This document shows, in pieces, positions 51,540 to 60,945 of a DNA stretch of 64,000 nt; the first letter of the stretch is position 1, and each line of letters starts with the position of its first letter. The notes beneath the pieces were generated by a model, which had not been told where the DNA came from, did not search any database, and saw only the letters and a list, made by a program, of their open reading frames with translations. Source of the DNA: Gammaproteobacteria bacterium (GTDB lineage: Bacteria > Pseudomonadota > Gammaproteobacteria > SZUA-152); NCBI GenBank assembly GCA_021647705.1, contig JAKIUF010000022.1, positions 1-64,000 of the forward strand, read 5' to 3'. The position numbers and the translations under genes were made by a program.

Positions 51540-51974
51540 TTACCAGCAAATGTCAACGGTGCCCGTGCCGCCGATGATACCTTGTTGCCCTGTGTGGGTC
51601 AGTGTCAGGGTGGCACATTCCGTGTCCCTCAGTTGACCAGCGATTGGTGTGGCTGTGATGGTGAAATCTGCTGCGTTGCTGGCAAGTGTCAAATTGTATT
51701 TCCTTTCGCCGGATGGTAGTGGGAACGGGGCGGTGCAGAGGAGATCATTGTAGGCATTGGTGGTGGTAAAACAACGTTCCATTGTCTGGGCAGCACTTAA
51801 CAATGAGGCTTTACCATCGGATCTTCCCGCTTTTATGACTGAGTTTTGGTAGGCAGGTAAAGCAATAGAAGCGAGAATACCGATGATGGCGATAGTAATC
51901 AGTAATTCAACCAAGGTGAATCCTTGCATGAATGTGGGCTGATGTCGGGTGTGTTGTGTGGGCTGGATAAACAT
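51540..51974 (-). CDS. pilE: Type IV pilin PilE-like
   Basis: A 144-residue prepilin. QGFTLVELLITIAIIGILAS is the classic signal with Gly(-1), Phe+1 and Glu+5, then IALPAYQNSVIKAGRSDGKA. The C-terminal domain has a CATLTLTHTGQQG segment and a terminal cysteine (DICW), the disulfide pattern of PilE-like minor pilins. The start at 51974 has AAGGT upstream; a longer frame extends to 52049. It sits between the two GspH/FimT genes, linking modules 1 and 2. Confidence 0.87.
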   Translation of the reverse strand: MFIQPTQHTRHQPTFMQGFTLVELLITIAIIGILASIALPAYQNSVIKAGRSDGKASLLSAAQTMERCFTTTNAYNDLLCTAPFPLPSGERKYNLTLASNAADFTITATPIAGQLRDTECATLTLTHTGQQGIIGGTGTVDICW

Positions 51975-52065
51975 ATTTTTACCTTGTGCTGTTTGTGTGC
52001 ATCTCTCGTGTTGGGCGATGAGTATCGCTGTAGCACCGTTTAACTTCAATATCTGTATTTCCTGA

Positions 52066-52659
52066 TCAGACGGGGGCGCAGTCTACAGCGGCGGGTAGTG
52101 GATTACCGATCAGTCGCGGACGACCAGTAGGGCGAATTTGCACCTGACGACCAAAGGTATGCCCTCGATCATCGCAAATAGCGAAAGTGGCAGCAGCGCT
52201 GGTACCGTCGCCATTGTAAGTAAAGGTATTGAGGGTACCGGCGGTCAGTATGGTGGCTGTACCGCCAATGGCCTGACTGACCTTGATGAGAGTGTCGCCT
52301 GGTGGATTAAAGGCACCATTGGTGTTGGCATCAACAAACACTATCCAGCCTCCTGTCCACGCATTGCCAGCACCAAGGCAGGCAGGAGTGGCGGCATTAG
52401 GATCGGCGCTGCTGCACAATACGACACCGGTACCACGTTTTACTGCCTCACTGCGGGCAATGTTGATGTCAGTAACCAGACTGTTGGTTTGTGTCGCCAG
52501 CCGGTTATTGGCAATGGTGGTCTGGAAACTCGGCACCGCTATCGTCAGCAAAATGGCGGCAATGGCCATGGTGATAATCAACTCAAGCAGTGTGAAACCG
52601 GTTTGCCCACCGGGCGATGCCTGCCCAGTGGGAGAACAGATCATAGGTGTATTGCTCAT
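52066..52659 (-). CDS. GspH/FimT family minor pilin (module 2)
   Basis: A 197-residue pseudopilin. QTGFTLLELIITMAIAAILL is the prepilin signal and VPSFQTTIANNRLATQTNSL the next helix. The C-terminal domain has GVVLCSSAD, GGWIVFVD and FAICDDRGHTFGR, the GspH/FimT pattern, and resembles the gene at 50823. The leader before the glycine is long (about 20 residues), so the start may lie at an internal ATG. It lies 15 bases downstream of the large pilY1. Confidence 0.85.
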   Translation of the reverse strand: MSNTPMICSPTGQASPGGQTGFTLLELIITMAIAAILLTIAVPSFQTTIANNRLATQTNSLVTDINIARSEAVKRGTGVVLCSSADPNAATPACLGAGNAWTGGWIVFVDANTNGAFNPPGDTLIKVSQAIGGTATILTAGTLNTFTYNGDGTSAAATFAICDDRGHTFGRQVQIRPTGRPRLIGNPLPAAVDCAPV

Positions 52660-52674
52660 TTGCGTTACTCCCGT

Positions 52675-55600
52675 TTACTTGATCTGACGCCAGGACTGAC
52701 GGTCTGCCGAGAGCCCTTGGTCGTTGCCGAGTGCGATATCGGTGTCATTGGTGGTATCCGTATAGTTAATGTTAGTCCTCCGGGTGCTGTCGTTCAGGAT
52801 GGCGGGCGCGCCAGTGGGAGCACCCCCTTCGATGCGACGACCGCTGCCTGAAGCATCGACAGTGGTGCCACCATCATCATAGGAGACCTGATCGGCATCA
52901 TCGAAAATACCGTCACCGTTGAGGTCGAAGGGGGAGTTATCCAGGCGGCTGCCATCGTAGGCATCCACTTGCATGAACCAGCCGGAGCCATCCGGGTTGC
53001 ATTCATCGCCGCTGGGAATCAGAGTGACGAACAATACGGTGCCGGCCAGCAGTATCGGGCGATAAATAACGCGCTCACCGGGGTCAGGCAGTTTCATGTA
53101 CCAGCCCTTCTCGCTGCCCAGGGCTTCGTCGCTGGTGACACGAATGTCACAGGATCCCGCTGTGCCATCAAAATTGGTGCAGGACGTGCTCACAAATGGT
53201 TCTACTTCTTGCTCCAGAAGTACATCAGCAGGTAGACCGGTAACGGGATTACCATTGTCAATGATGCCGTAGAAGGCTTGATCTTGTGAACCTGTGGTGG
53301 TGTTGTCCGCAGCTTCCAGATATTTGCCCGTGCCGAAGTAAATCATCAGATCTACGCCGTTGGCTGAAAAGCCGACATTGGCCTTGGCCGTAATGGGCTG
53401 TGGTTTATTGCTGGAAGTAGAATCCCTGGCCACGAACAGTGGCAAGGGGGTAGCCGTTGTGCCATACGCGACTTTCCAATTGCTGGCAGATGAGTCTTTG
53501 AGGTCAAATTTCCACATGTTGCCCAGTAGGTCACCCGCGTACACATAGTCAACGATGAAATCGCCATCGATATCTACTGGTGTCACGGTGGCCAGGCCAT
53601 TGGGGTCGGAGAGACCACCGGCCTTGGTGTTGATTTTGCGAATCACTGAGCCGTCCGCGATATCCACGATGTATAGCACGGCATGGCCAGTGGTGCTGCG
53701 AGCACCATCGTTCTCGGTATTGTTATAGCCATTACCGAAGATGGCTGCCCATTCGCCGTTATGTAAACGCACAATGGCGGGTTTGCTGTAGGTGTAGCCC
53801 AGGGCGAATTCTGTGCCGGCATCATCGGCAACGCCATCATTTTTGTCGGAGAACTCCCACAGGACTTTGGTTTTATCCATGCTGGCTGGGTTGGTGATGT
53901 CCAGGGCGTAAATAGCCTGACCACCACGATTGAGGCCTCCTACCAGCACTGTTTTCCAACTGCCCCCGAAAAAAACATCAGCAACGCTGGGGGAGCCATC
54001 CACATAAAATTTGTGGCTGTAAGAGGGCGAGGTCAGGTCGCTGAGGCGCGGGAAGACCTCATTGGGAATGTAGGCGAGCAGTTCCTTGCCCATGTTGCTG
54101 CCGCTGGTTTCGGCATTGAAGCCATGTAGCATGCCGTCGTTGCCACCGACATAGACCATGGGGACACGCGGGGTGATTTTGAAAGTGTTGAAAAAGGCCG
54201 AATAAGGTGAAGTGTTTTCTGGCGCACCACTGCCCCAGTTATTGGGATAACGTGCTCGCGGGTTGCCCACATAAACCGGGCTGGAGTTGACCATATCACC
54301 GAGGATGTGAGTGTCGCCGTCTTCATCAACGCGGTTACGAAAGCCGGGAAGACCTGTAACGCCTCGCAGGAATTTTGCGCGGCTACGACCATAACCATCG
54401 TAGTTGCCATTGGCATTTTCATCCAGCCGGTTTTGTTGATAGGAGGTGAGATCATCCCATGCGAAGTCCCGCCCTCCACCAGGTGAAGTACCACCATCAT
54501 GGGTGAAAAAATTACGAGAACCTGGGGGGGGGAGCTGAGCTTCTGCTGACCAGATGGGGGTGGGGATGATTGCGCCGATGGTACCAGCATTTGGGTCGTT
54601 ATTAATCGCGTAGGACTTGAGGTCACCCGTCCAGGTGCCAGTGTTGAAAGTAGAGCGGATCAGGGCAGTATCCGAGTTGATCTGACCACTGGTGAGTGCT
54701 GCAGAGCTGGCGGATACACCACTGCGGGCGATGATCTCGTTGAAGGCACTGGACAGCTGGTTGCTGAGGTCCAGCGCATTGGTTACCAGGAAGTAGTTGT
54801 CCGGGTTACCATCGCCGTCTTCGTCCCATTCAGAGGCAAGGTCGGGCAGGTTGTTGGCAGTGGCACTGTCTTCCTGGAAACCACCCCATTTAGCGGCATA
54901 CCACAGTGGGTCTTTGAGGAATGTGGTGCTTGCACCTGAGGACTGAGGCGTAAAAATGCGTGTGGCTGTTGTTGGTAAATCCACTCCAGCAATGTTGGGA
55001 GTATCCAGGAAATAATCTACCTGTTGGTTGCCTCCAGTATTGCGAACTTCTAGGTAGGTGCCATCGGCGGTGGTGCCGGAGATGACGTAACCCATGTGCA
55101 TGACGATACAGCCGGAGGAGTATTCGATATCCATGTTAATGGTGACTGTACCATTGCTGTTGACCGTGTATTCGTATACTGCGATAGCGTCCATATCATG
55201 GTCGGCAGCTTGTTCTACGTCTTCAAAGTTGATGCGGAATCTGCCAAAGGTGGGCGTGAGGGACTCCACATAAAAGTCCACAATGGTGTTGGTGAGTTGA
55301 AAATCGCCCGGGACTCGGCTAATCGGAGGAAGAACCCAACAGTCGGCGGCCACAGATTTGGCAAATGGCACCAAGGTGATGGTACTGTTGCCTACAGGGA
55401 TTTCGATGTTGGGTAATGGTGAGGCCAGAGCCACCGAAAAGGTATCAATTTTTTGCTTACCGTCGGCCGGATTGATGTCGTTGATGGTGCCGAAATAGCC
55501 GATGCTGGCAGAATAATAACTCCCTTGCTTGGTGGGTTCTTCCGGTGCCAAACCACGAACGTTGCTCAAGGTAGTCACCATTTTGCTAGTGGGGGCACCA

Positions 55601-57108
55601 TCGGCAATTGCACCAACTTGACCAATGAAGTGGTTGCCAGCGACGCTAGGTTCGTTGCTGCTGATAGTGTCAGCCAAAACTGACACGTCCAAGCTACTGA
55701 CATCGCCAGTGAAACTGCCAAAGAAGCTGCCGGGTAACTGATCCGAATCATAGGACGGGTTGATGTCTGAGATCACAATCTGGAATGGTTTGGAGCAGGA
55801 AGAGAAGCCGCCGTTGCCGATATCATAGGGGTCGATCCAGTTTGGCAGTGGCAGGCCAAGAGCAGCATCATCGTTGCCGAAGTTGGCTATGTTGAATGCC
55901 GAGGTAGGTGATGCTTTGCCAGCAAAATAACGCATGCCTTCGTACATCATTTCAGCAATTGGGTTACCCCAATCAGTAAATTCGCCCTCATTCATGGGGC
56001 GGTTAACAATCCACGCACCAGGCGAGCCAGGCTCATAGCTGTTATCTCCATAACGGAAATTAGCAATTCTCAAACGATCCATGGAACCAATTATGCCGAT
56101 GGTCGCGGTATAAGTGCCGTCATTAGCATTGATTTCATCGGTAATAGAACTGATATTTTTACGCAGCACGCCGCCGGAGGTGTTTCTCTCATAGGAACCG
56201 GTGAGCAGGCCAAAATACATGCTGTCATTTTCACCATAGTTTTGCAGCAGACCGACAGGCTTGTTGTTGCCGTTGGGGTAAGCCTGGCAGTTGGCTTCCA
56301 GTAGGCCAGTGACACAGACCCGGACGCGAACCACAAAGTCGATGATGCGGGAGGTGCCCTGGTTGCAGGTTGTGCCAGCGTCAATGCAGGTAGCTCCTGC
56401 CACCGGGCGTTCTTTGGAAAGCCATTCCCAGACGCGGAAATCGGTATCGTTTAATACCCGCAACAGGGGTGCATCGTTTTCACTCACCAGAGTTGTGTTG
56501 GCAAACAGGTGGCGGAGGCCGGCAACAGGCAGGTTCAACGGCGAGTATTCACGAATGTCAAAACCGCTGGTGGCAATATCCGTGTACTCTTTACCCCAAC
56601 TATGGGCATCCTGTGGGATATAGGAACGTTCCAGCACGGTTTCGGAGTTGGTGTCTACGGAACGGGTACCACCGTAAAAAACTTTGCGCAAGGCATCGAT
56701 GCGCGAGGTGGTGAGGTAATTCAGAAAATCACCGGACCATTCGCTACCGCCGGAACATCTTTTGTCGGTAGTGATGGAGCTGGGTTCAAAACGGTTGTTG
56801 CCACCGTCGTAGACATAACAGATATTGGAACCAAAATAGCCGTAATAATCGATGACATCCGGTTTGTAATTGGTGTCCAGTACACCATCACCATTGAGAT
56901 CGGAAGCATCGTTGTAAGCTTCGTAGTAGAGCTTGTGATCACGGCCCATAGTCATCAGCGTGAGCGGTGGCGCAGATTGCGCGGCAAACAGGGGGTTGTC
57001 GGACAGATTCAAAGGAGCAGCCTGGCTGGTGCTGGCGGTCAGCACCAATCCTGTTACCAGTATATTGAGGGCGATAGCAACAGGGGGAAGCATACGTAGC
57101 GTTTTCAT
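52675..57108 (-). CDS. pilY1: Large PilY1/PilC-type pilus protein (module 2)
   Basis: A 1477-residue exported protein. The signal is MLPPVAIALNILVTGLVLTA. The N-terminal part begins MGRDHKLYYEAYNDASDLNG with a calcium-like loop (DLNGDGVLD). The C-terminal half is the PilY1 beta-propeller: VYVGGNDGMLHGFNAETSG, TVLVGGLNRGGQAIYALDIT and the loop VDIDGDFIVDYVYAGD. I see no clear DxSxS metal site, unlike the other PilY1. The ATG at 57108 with GAGG 8 bases upstream is preferred over the longer frame to 57168. A tract of nine C on the coding strand (54524-54532) lies within the gene. Confidence 0.9.
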   Translation of the reverse strand: MKTLRMLPPVAIALNILVTGLVLTASTSQAAPLNLSDNPLFAAQSAPPLTLMTMGRDHKLYYEAYNDASDLNGDGVLDTNYKPDVIDYYGYFGSNICYVYDGGNNRFEPSSITTDKRCSGGSEWSGDFLNYLTTSRIDALRKVFYGGTRSVDTNSETVLERSYIPQDAHSWGKEYTDIATSGFDIREYSPLNLPVAGLRHLFANTTLVSENDAPLLRVLNDTDFRVWEWLSKERPVAGATCIDAGTTCNQGTSRIIDFVVRVRVCVTGLLEANCQAYPNGNNKPVGLLQNYGENDSMYFGLLTGSYERNTSGGVLRKNISSITDEINANDGTYTATIGIIGSMDRLRIANFRYGDNSYEPGSPGAWIVNRPMNEGEFTDWGNPIAEMMYEGMRYFAGKASPTSAFNIANFGNDDAALGLPLPNWIDPYDIGNGGFSSCSKPFQIVISDINPSYDSDQLPGSFFGSFTGDVSSLDVSVLADTISSNEPSVAGNHFIGQVGAIADGAPTSKMVTTLSNVRGLAPEEPTKQGSYYSASIGYFGTINDINPADGKQKIDTFSVALASPLPNIEIPVGNSTITLVPFAKSVAADCWVLPPISRVPGDFQLTNTIVDFYVESLTPTFGRFRINFEDVEQAADHDMDAIAVYEYTVNSNGTVTINMDIEYSSGCIVMHMGYVISGTTADGTYLEVRNTGGNQQVDYFLDTPNIAGVDLPTTATRIFTPQSSGASTTFLKDPLWYAAKWGGFQEDSATANNLPDLASEWDEDGDGNPDNYFLVTNALDLSNQLSSAFNEIIARSGVSASSAALTSGQINSDTALIRSTFNTGTWTGDLKSYAINNDPNAGTIGAIIPTPIWSAEAQLPPPGSRNFFTHDGGTSPGGGRDFAWDDLTSYQQNRLDENANGNYDGYGRSRAKFLRGVTGLPGFRNRVDEDGDTHILGDMVNSSPVYVGNPRARYPNNWGSGAPENTSPYSAFFNTFKITPRVPMVYVGGNDGMLHGFNAETSGSNMGKELLAYIPNEVFPRLSDLTSPSYSHKFYVDGSPSVADVFFGGSWKTVLVGGLNRGGQAIYALDITNPASMDKTKVLWEFSDKNDGVADDAGTEFALGYTYSKPAIVRLHNGEWAAIFGNGYNNTENDGARSTTGHAVLYIVDIADGSVIRKINTKAGGLSDPNGLATVTPVDIDGDFIVDYVYAGDLLGNMWKFDLKDSSASNWKVAYGTTATPLPLFVARDSTSSNKPQPITAKANVGFSANGVDLMIYFGTGKYLEAADNTTTGSQDQAFYGIIDNGNPVTGLPADVLLEQEVEPFVSTSCTNFDGTAGSCDIRVTSDEALGSEKGWYMKLPDPGERVIYRPILLAGTVLFVTLIPSGDECNPDGSGWFMQVDAYDGSRLDNSPFDLNGDGIFDDADQVSYDDGGTTVDASGSGRRIEGGAPTGAPAILNDSTRRTNINYTDTTNDTDIALGNDQGLSADRQSWRQIK

Positions 57109-57152
57109 AAACATGTCCTCGTTAATCATTTTTTTGGCGTACAGGATTTCGA

Positions 57153-57755
57153 TCATGGTTTCAGCCACAGGGTTTCGATCATGGCTTCAGCAGTGGTGGT
57201 GCCACCTACACCGATGGCAGTGATACGGTACAAGCTAGGAGGGGGTGGGCCCTCCGTAGGGTCGAGACTATACCCTTGCTTTATGTCGCTATGGTATTCC
57301 ACGATGAAACGTGGGTCAGCAGCAGGTGTGCTGTTGGATGTGCTGCTGGGAAAAGTAAAGGCGCGAGCATTGGTTTGCCACCAGCTAAAGTTTTTTGTGG
57401 TCATGTTGGCGTAATCATCCAGCTGGACGATGTTGCAGGGTGGAGTACACGTGCTGCCATCATCCGGTTTTAGTGTATCGGTATCTGCACTTCTTACCCA
57501 GTCTTCACCACTTCGTATGGCACTTTCCGCAGCCTGGAAAGCCATGCCCTTATCACGCACATTATTGGACATACGCTCCTGCATAATGGTGGATTGCATG
57601 CCGGACAGCCCAAGCAATGTGAGTACGATCAGTAGCATCAGGCTGACGATGAGTGCTGCGCCAGTCTGGTGCTTGCGCGTGACTGACAGCATGCATGTTG
57701 TTAGGCCAGTGAATGGAGACATGTGTGGTCTCTTGTGGGTATTAATATGTTTCAT
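57153..57755 (-). CDS. pilX: Minor pilin PilX (module 2)
   Basis: A 200-residue PilX-type protein. HQTGAALIVSLMLLIVLTLL is the hydrophobic signal, followed by STIMQERMSNNVRD and AFQAAESAIRSGEDWV. The leader is long (about 30 residues). The start at 57755 shares TAATG with the pilW stop, so translation is coupled; internal ATGs are alternatives. It precedes the large pilY1 as in module 1, and is longer than the module 1 PilX by 40 residues. Confidence 0.83.
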   Translation of the reverse strand: MKHINTHKRPHMSPFTGLTTCMLSVTRKHQTGAALIVSLMLLIVLTLLGLSGMQSTIMQERMSNNVRDKGMAFQAAESAIRSGEDWVRSADTDTLKPDDGSTCTPPCNIVQLDDYANMTTKNFSWWQTNARAFTFPSSTSNSTPAADPRFIVEYHSDIKQGYSLDPTEGPPPPSLYRITAIGVGGTTTAEAMIETLWLKP

Positions 57756-58708
57756 TATTGGTTCCGGTTACGAATGCTGATAGTGTTGCTGAAAGTGCGG
57801 CGTAGACGACCGTCGCCACCGACCGCCACGTTGCTGGCTAGGCTGAAGGCGGTAAGAGTAATGCGCACGCTGCGCACCTCGTCCATATTGAGTCCGGCTG
57901 TACCAGCGGGGACATAGCGCATGTCACCGGCTCCACTAATCAGCTGACCATATGTAATCTGCATGTCTTGAATGCCTTCCACCAACGTTTCGTTAACACC
58001 ACCTTCGGTGCGGATCAGCGAGGATTCACCACTGTCAAGGTCGGCGTTGATGGAGTAGGTGACTCGACGTACCTGAAATATCATGGCTTTGGTGTTACTG
58101 CCACCATAGCTGAAATTCAGGCTGTCCGTGAGGTTACCCGGCGAGCCACTAGCGGTATGTTCAATGGGGTCAACGGGGCCGAGAGATGTCGCGTTGGTGA
58201 CCTGGAAAATATCGCCTTTTGCGCAGTTGGTAATGAGCATGATATCACCCGGCTGTATGCCGCTGCCGTTGGTCACAGGGATATCGTTGCCCACCCCTCC
58301 CATAGCGGCATTTAATAATGTGAGTCTGTTGCTTCGGGCTCCGGTGATAGTGATTCTATCAGGAGCGATACCAGCGCCATTGATGCCTGCAATGCCACCG
58401 TTGCTAAGCAGATTTTCAAAGTCTGCACCCCCAGGGTTAAGGTTATCGGTGATGATGCTGATATCCTGGCTACGACAGCCCCAGAAAGCCGCCATACGCA
58501 GCTCTTCCGCTAAAATGCGCATGGCTGTGCGACCATTTTCCTGAATGAGAGATAGGGATTCCTGCACCCGAAAACTTTGTTTGTTGGACTGAAAAATCTG
58601 CAATACCCCAGCCATCAATATCAGGCTGATCACCATGGCGACCAGAATCTCGATGAGCGTTAGGCCGGTTTGCTGTGGGCGCATTGTATGTATTGTTTTC
58701 ATGAGCAT
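57755..58708 (-). CDS. pilW: Minor pilin PilW (module 2)
   Basis: A 317-residue prepilin. QQTGLTLIEILVAMVISLIL is the signal; Leu replaces the usual Phe+1 but Glu+5 is kept. RVQESLSLIQENGRTAMRIL and AAFWGCRSQD follow, and VRSVRITLTAFSLAS ends the domain. It is longer than the PilW of module 1, with the extra length in a Gly/Ser/Asn-rich middle. It is coupled to pilX by TAATG. Confidence 0.85.
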   Translation of the reverse strand: MLMKTIHTMRPQQTGLTLIEILVAMVISLILMAGVLQIFQSNKQSFRVQESLSLIQENGRTAMRILAEELRMAAFWGCRSQDISIITDNLNPGGADFENLLSNGGIAGINGAGIAPDRITITGARSNRLTLLNAAMGGVGNDIPVTNGSGIQPGDIMLITNCAKGDIFQVTNATSLGPVDPIEHTASGSPGNLTDSLNFSYGGSNTKAMIFQVRRVTYSINADLDSGESSLIRTEGGVNETLVEGIQDMQITYGQLISGAGDMRYVPAGTAGLNMDEVRSVRITLTAFSLASNVAVGGDGRLRRTFSNTISIRNRNQ

Positions 58709-58734
58709 GATTTCATATTTATAGAAACGAGGTT

Positions 58735-59250
58735 TTAGAAACGGTTGTAAAGCACTTGCCCGGTAACAGAAAAACAGGTCATGTCATTGGGGTCTGCCGG
58801 GACACAATTTGTACCGGTGGCACCCGTGCGCATGTCGTCCCACATAACGGTGACGGTGAAGGGTGCATTGGCGTTGGTACCGGCGATAATGCCACGACCG
58901 GATGGTAGAACAGCGGCCAGACGAGTTGCCCATTCGAAGGTATCGCTGGTAGCCAATGTTACCGGGTCGCAATTGGTGTCAATGCATCCCGGGTCTGTCA
59001 GTGGGCCTCCTCCGGTATCAATAGCGTTGTAGCTGCCTGCTTCAACTCCGAAGGGGTTGGCACGCATACGGTCCAGAATATCGTATGCAAGGAATGTGGC
59101 CTGGGTGCGCTGGTAGGCGTTGTTGTTGTGCTTCAGGCTGCTGGCTTGCAGACCGGCGAGCCCCAGCAAACCAATCGCCAATACGACAAGGGTCACTAGT
59201 ACTTCGATTAGCGTGAAACCACGCATTGTTGTCTGTCTATTTTTGTTCAT
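58735..59250 (-). CDS. pilV: Minor pilin PilV (module 2)
   Basis: A 171-residue prepilin. TTMRGFTLIEVLVTLVVLAI is the signal with Gly, Phe and Glu5 in place, then GLLGLAGLQASSLKHNNNAY. The C-terminal part contains paired cysteines (CIDTNCDPV; CVPADPNDMTC). It is the first gene of the pilin cluster in transcription order, so the cluster promoter should lie upstream in 59251-59588. Confidence 0.87.
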   Translation of the reverse strand: MNKNRQTTMRGFTLIEVLVTLVVLAIGLLGLAGLQASSLKHNNNAYQRTQATFLAYDILDRMRANPFGVEAGSYNAIDTGGGPLTDPGCIDTNCDPVTLATSDTFEWATRLAAVLPSGRGIIAGTNANAPFTVTVMWDDMRTGATGTNCVPADPNDMTCFSVTGQVLYNRF

Positions 59251-59588
59251 ACGCTTTTACTCATGCGAGTGTTTACAAAATGTTGTACAAATTTTAATCG
59301 CTGAAGGGCCATCTGGTAGCCGTTTTATCGACCATTGATCTGGAATATGTAGCCGCTGGTCAAAATTTCGACAAATCCAGGGTTTGGGGTTGCGTGGGTA
59401 GAGAGAAGTGTTTGTAACTTGTTGAAATAAAAGCTTTATTTTGTGTGTGTTCGGAGGTGGTTGCGGTAGCACTCAGGGGAATTCAGGAGAGTATTAAGGG
59501 TAAAAAAACAGGTTCTTCGAGACGAGCGGGCTATATGGTCTGACTAACGGTGAGGCCCAGGCTATTTTTTTGTGGGGTGGTACCGGGC
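59251..59588. other. Intergenic region between rnfE and the pilin cluster
   Basis: This 338-base gap should hold the minus-strand promoter for pilV (module 2) and the end of the rnf transcript. I see no palindromic repeat of the kinds found elsewhere, no clear terminator after rnfE, and no convincing promoter boxes. Short frames here are not coding-like. Confidence 0.4.
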
Positions 59589-60278
59589 TCAGGTAGTGGA
59601 TTCGACCGGTGCCGGTGCGGCTACCGTTTGCGCCGTGCGTTGCGCACGTCGTTTGTCGATGACATTTTTACCCGCAATGAGCAGCCCCAAAGCTAAAAAA
59701 GCGCCGGGCGGCAGGATGGCCAGCAGGAACCCCCGGTAGTCGTCGAACAGGGTGATGGTGAGCCATTGGGCTCCTTCGCCAAACATTAACTCGGCCTGGG
59801 CAAGCAGGGTGCCGTGGCCGAGAATTTCCCGGAGCGCGCCAAGCAATAACAATACGAGAGTGAAACCGATACCCATGCTCAGTCCGTCCAGCAGTGATCG
59901 TCCTACCGTGTTTTTGGAGGCGAAGGATTCTGCACGGGCGATAATGACGCAGTTGGTGACGATGAGGGGAATAAAAATGCCCAGCACCAGATACAGGTCG
60001 TAAAGAAAAGCCTGCATCAGCAGTTCCACTGCGGTAACGAAGGAGGCAATAACCAGCACGAAGCAGGGAATGCGCAGTTCCGGGCGTACCAGATTACGAA
60101 TCAGTGACACGGTGACGTTGGAACCGGCCATCACCAGCGTTGTTGCGATACCCAATCCCAGAGCATTAACCACGGTGCCGGAAACCGCCAGCAGCGGACA
60201 GAGGCCGAGCAATTGCACCAGCGCGGCGTTGTTGTTCCACAGGCCTTCTTTGAGGATTTCGGTGTTGTCGTTATTCAT
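59589..60278 (-). CDS. rnfE: Rnf electron transport complex subunit E
   Basis: A 229-residue inner-membrane protein with six predicted helices, one of the two homologous ion-pathway subunits of the Rnf complex (RnfA and RnfE). [20 protein letters not shown] at the start and [20 protein letters not shown] are diagnostic; the conserved cysteines in such segments may hold an intramembrane cluster. It overlaps rnfG by 8 bases. Rnf couples ferredoxin and NADH to Na+ or H+ movement; RsxE of the SoxR-reducing system is homologous. Confidence 0.94.
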   Translation of the reverse strand: MNNDNTEILKEGLWNNNAALVQLLGLCPLLAVSGTVVNALGLGIATTLVMAGSNVTVSLIRNLVRPELRIPCFVLVIASFVTAVELLMQAFLYDLYLVLGIFIPLIVTNCVIIARAESFASKNTVGRSLLDGLSMGIGFTLVLLLLGALREILGHGTLLAQAELMFGEGAQWLTITLFDDYRGFLLAILPPGAFLALGLLIAGKNVIDKRRAQRTAQTVAAPAPVESTT

Positions 60279-60945
60279 GGCGGGCTTTTTCCGGGGTAAT
60301 TTCTGTATGCACTTTTTCGGGTGAAAGGGATGGCCTTTGGAACAGCTGATCCCGGTTCAGTTCATAGAATTTTAGCGCGTTATGCACGGCTTTGACGATT
60401 GCCCGCGGAGTAATGGTGGCTCCGGTGAACTGGTCAAACTGGCCACCATCACGATGTACTGCCCATCCTTTGTCTTGCGGGTTGCCCAGTGAGCGACCGT
60501 TAAAACCAAATACCCAATCCGAGCGTTTTTCTTCGATGCCATCACCCAGTCCGGGTGTTTCGCGGTGGCTGAGCACACGCACACCCAGTACGGTGCCATC
60601 AAAGCTGATACCTACCAATATCTTGATGGGCCCGACGTAACCATCTGGAGCAAGCGGTGTGATAGCCAGCGCTACCGGTTGACCATTTTTGCGCGCACGG
60701 AATACCGGTACAGGATCTTTTGTGCCCAGCCGTTGCTGATCAGTGACGGTAATCATGTTATGGAAAATATCGTTGTCATGCAGTTCCGGTTTAATCACCG
60801 CGTGCAGATTGCGTAGCATGAACTGACGTTCAGATTCGGCGATACGTTCTTCGGTGCCTGTGAAAATCAGCGCCACCAGCCCGGTACCCACCAAGGCAAA
60901 CAGACCCAACAGAATAGCGCTGCGGCCCATATGTTTGCCTAACAT
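60271..60945 (-). CDS. rnfG: Rnf electron transport complex subunit G
   Basis: A 224-residue protein with one N-terminal membrane helix and a periplasmic FMN-binding domain. [20 protein letters not shown] and [19 protein letters not shown] (the threonine that binds FMN covalently through a phosphodiester) are the family hallmarks. It starts at the rnfD stop with TGATG overlap. It carries electrons through the periplasmic face of Rnf. Confidence 0.94.
   Translation of the reverse strand: MLGKHMGRSAILLGLFALVGTGLVALIFTGTEERIAESERQFMLRNLHAVIKPELHDNDIFHNMITVTDQQRLGTKDPVPVFRARKNGQPVALAITPLAPDGYVGPIKILVGISFDGTVLGVRVLSHRETPGLGDGIEEKRSDWVFGFNGRSLGNPQDKGWAVHRDGGQFDQFTGATITPRAIVKAVHNALKFYELNRDQLFQRPSLSPEKVHTEITPEKARHE

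Noticed and set aside
56509-57099. 196-codon plus-strand frame opposite the large pilY1
   Set aside because: Antisense to the signal peptide and N-terminal domain of PilY1; no coding signal of its own.
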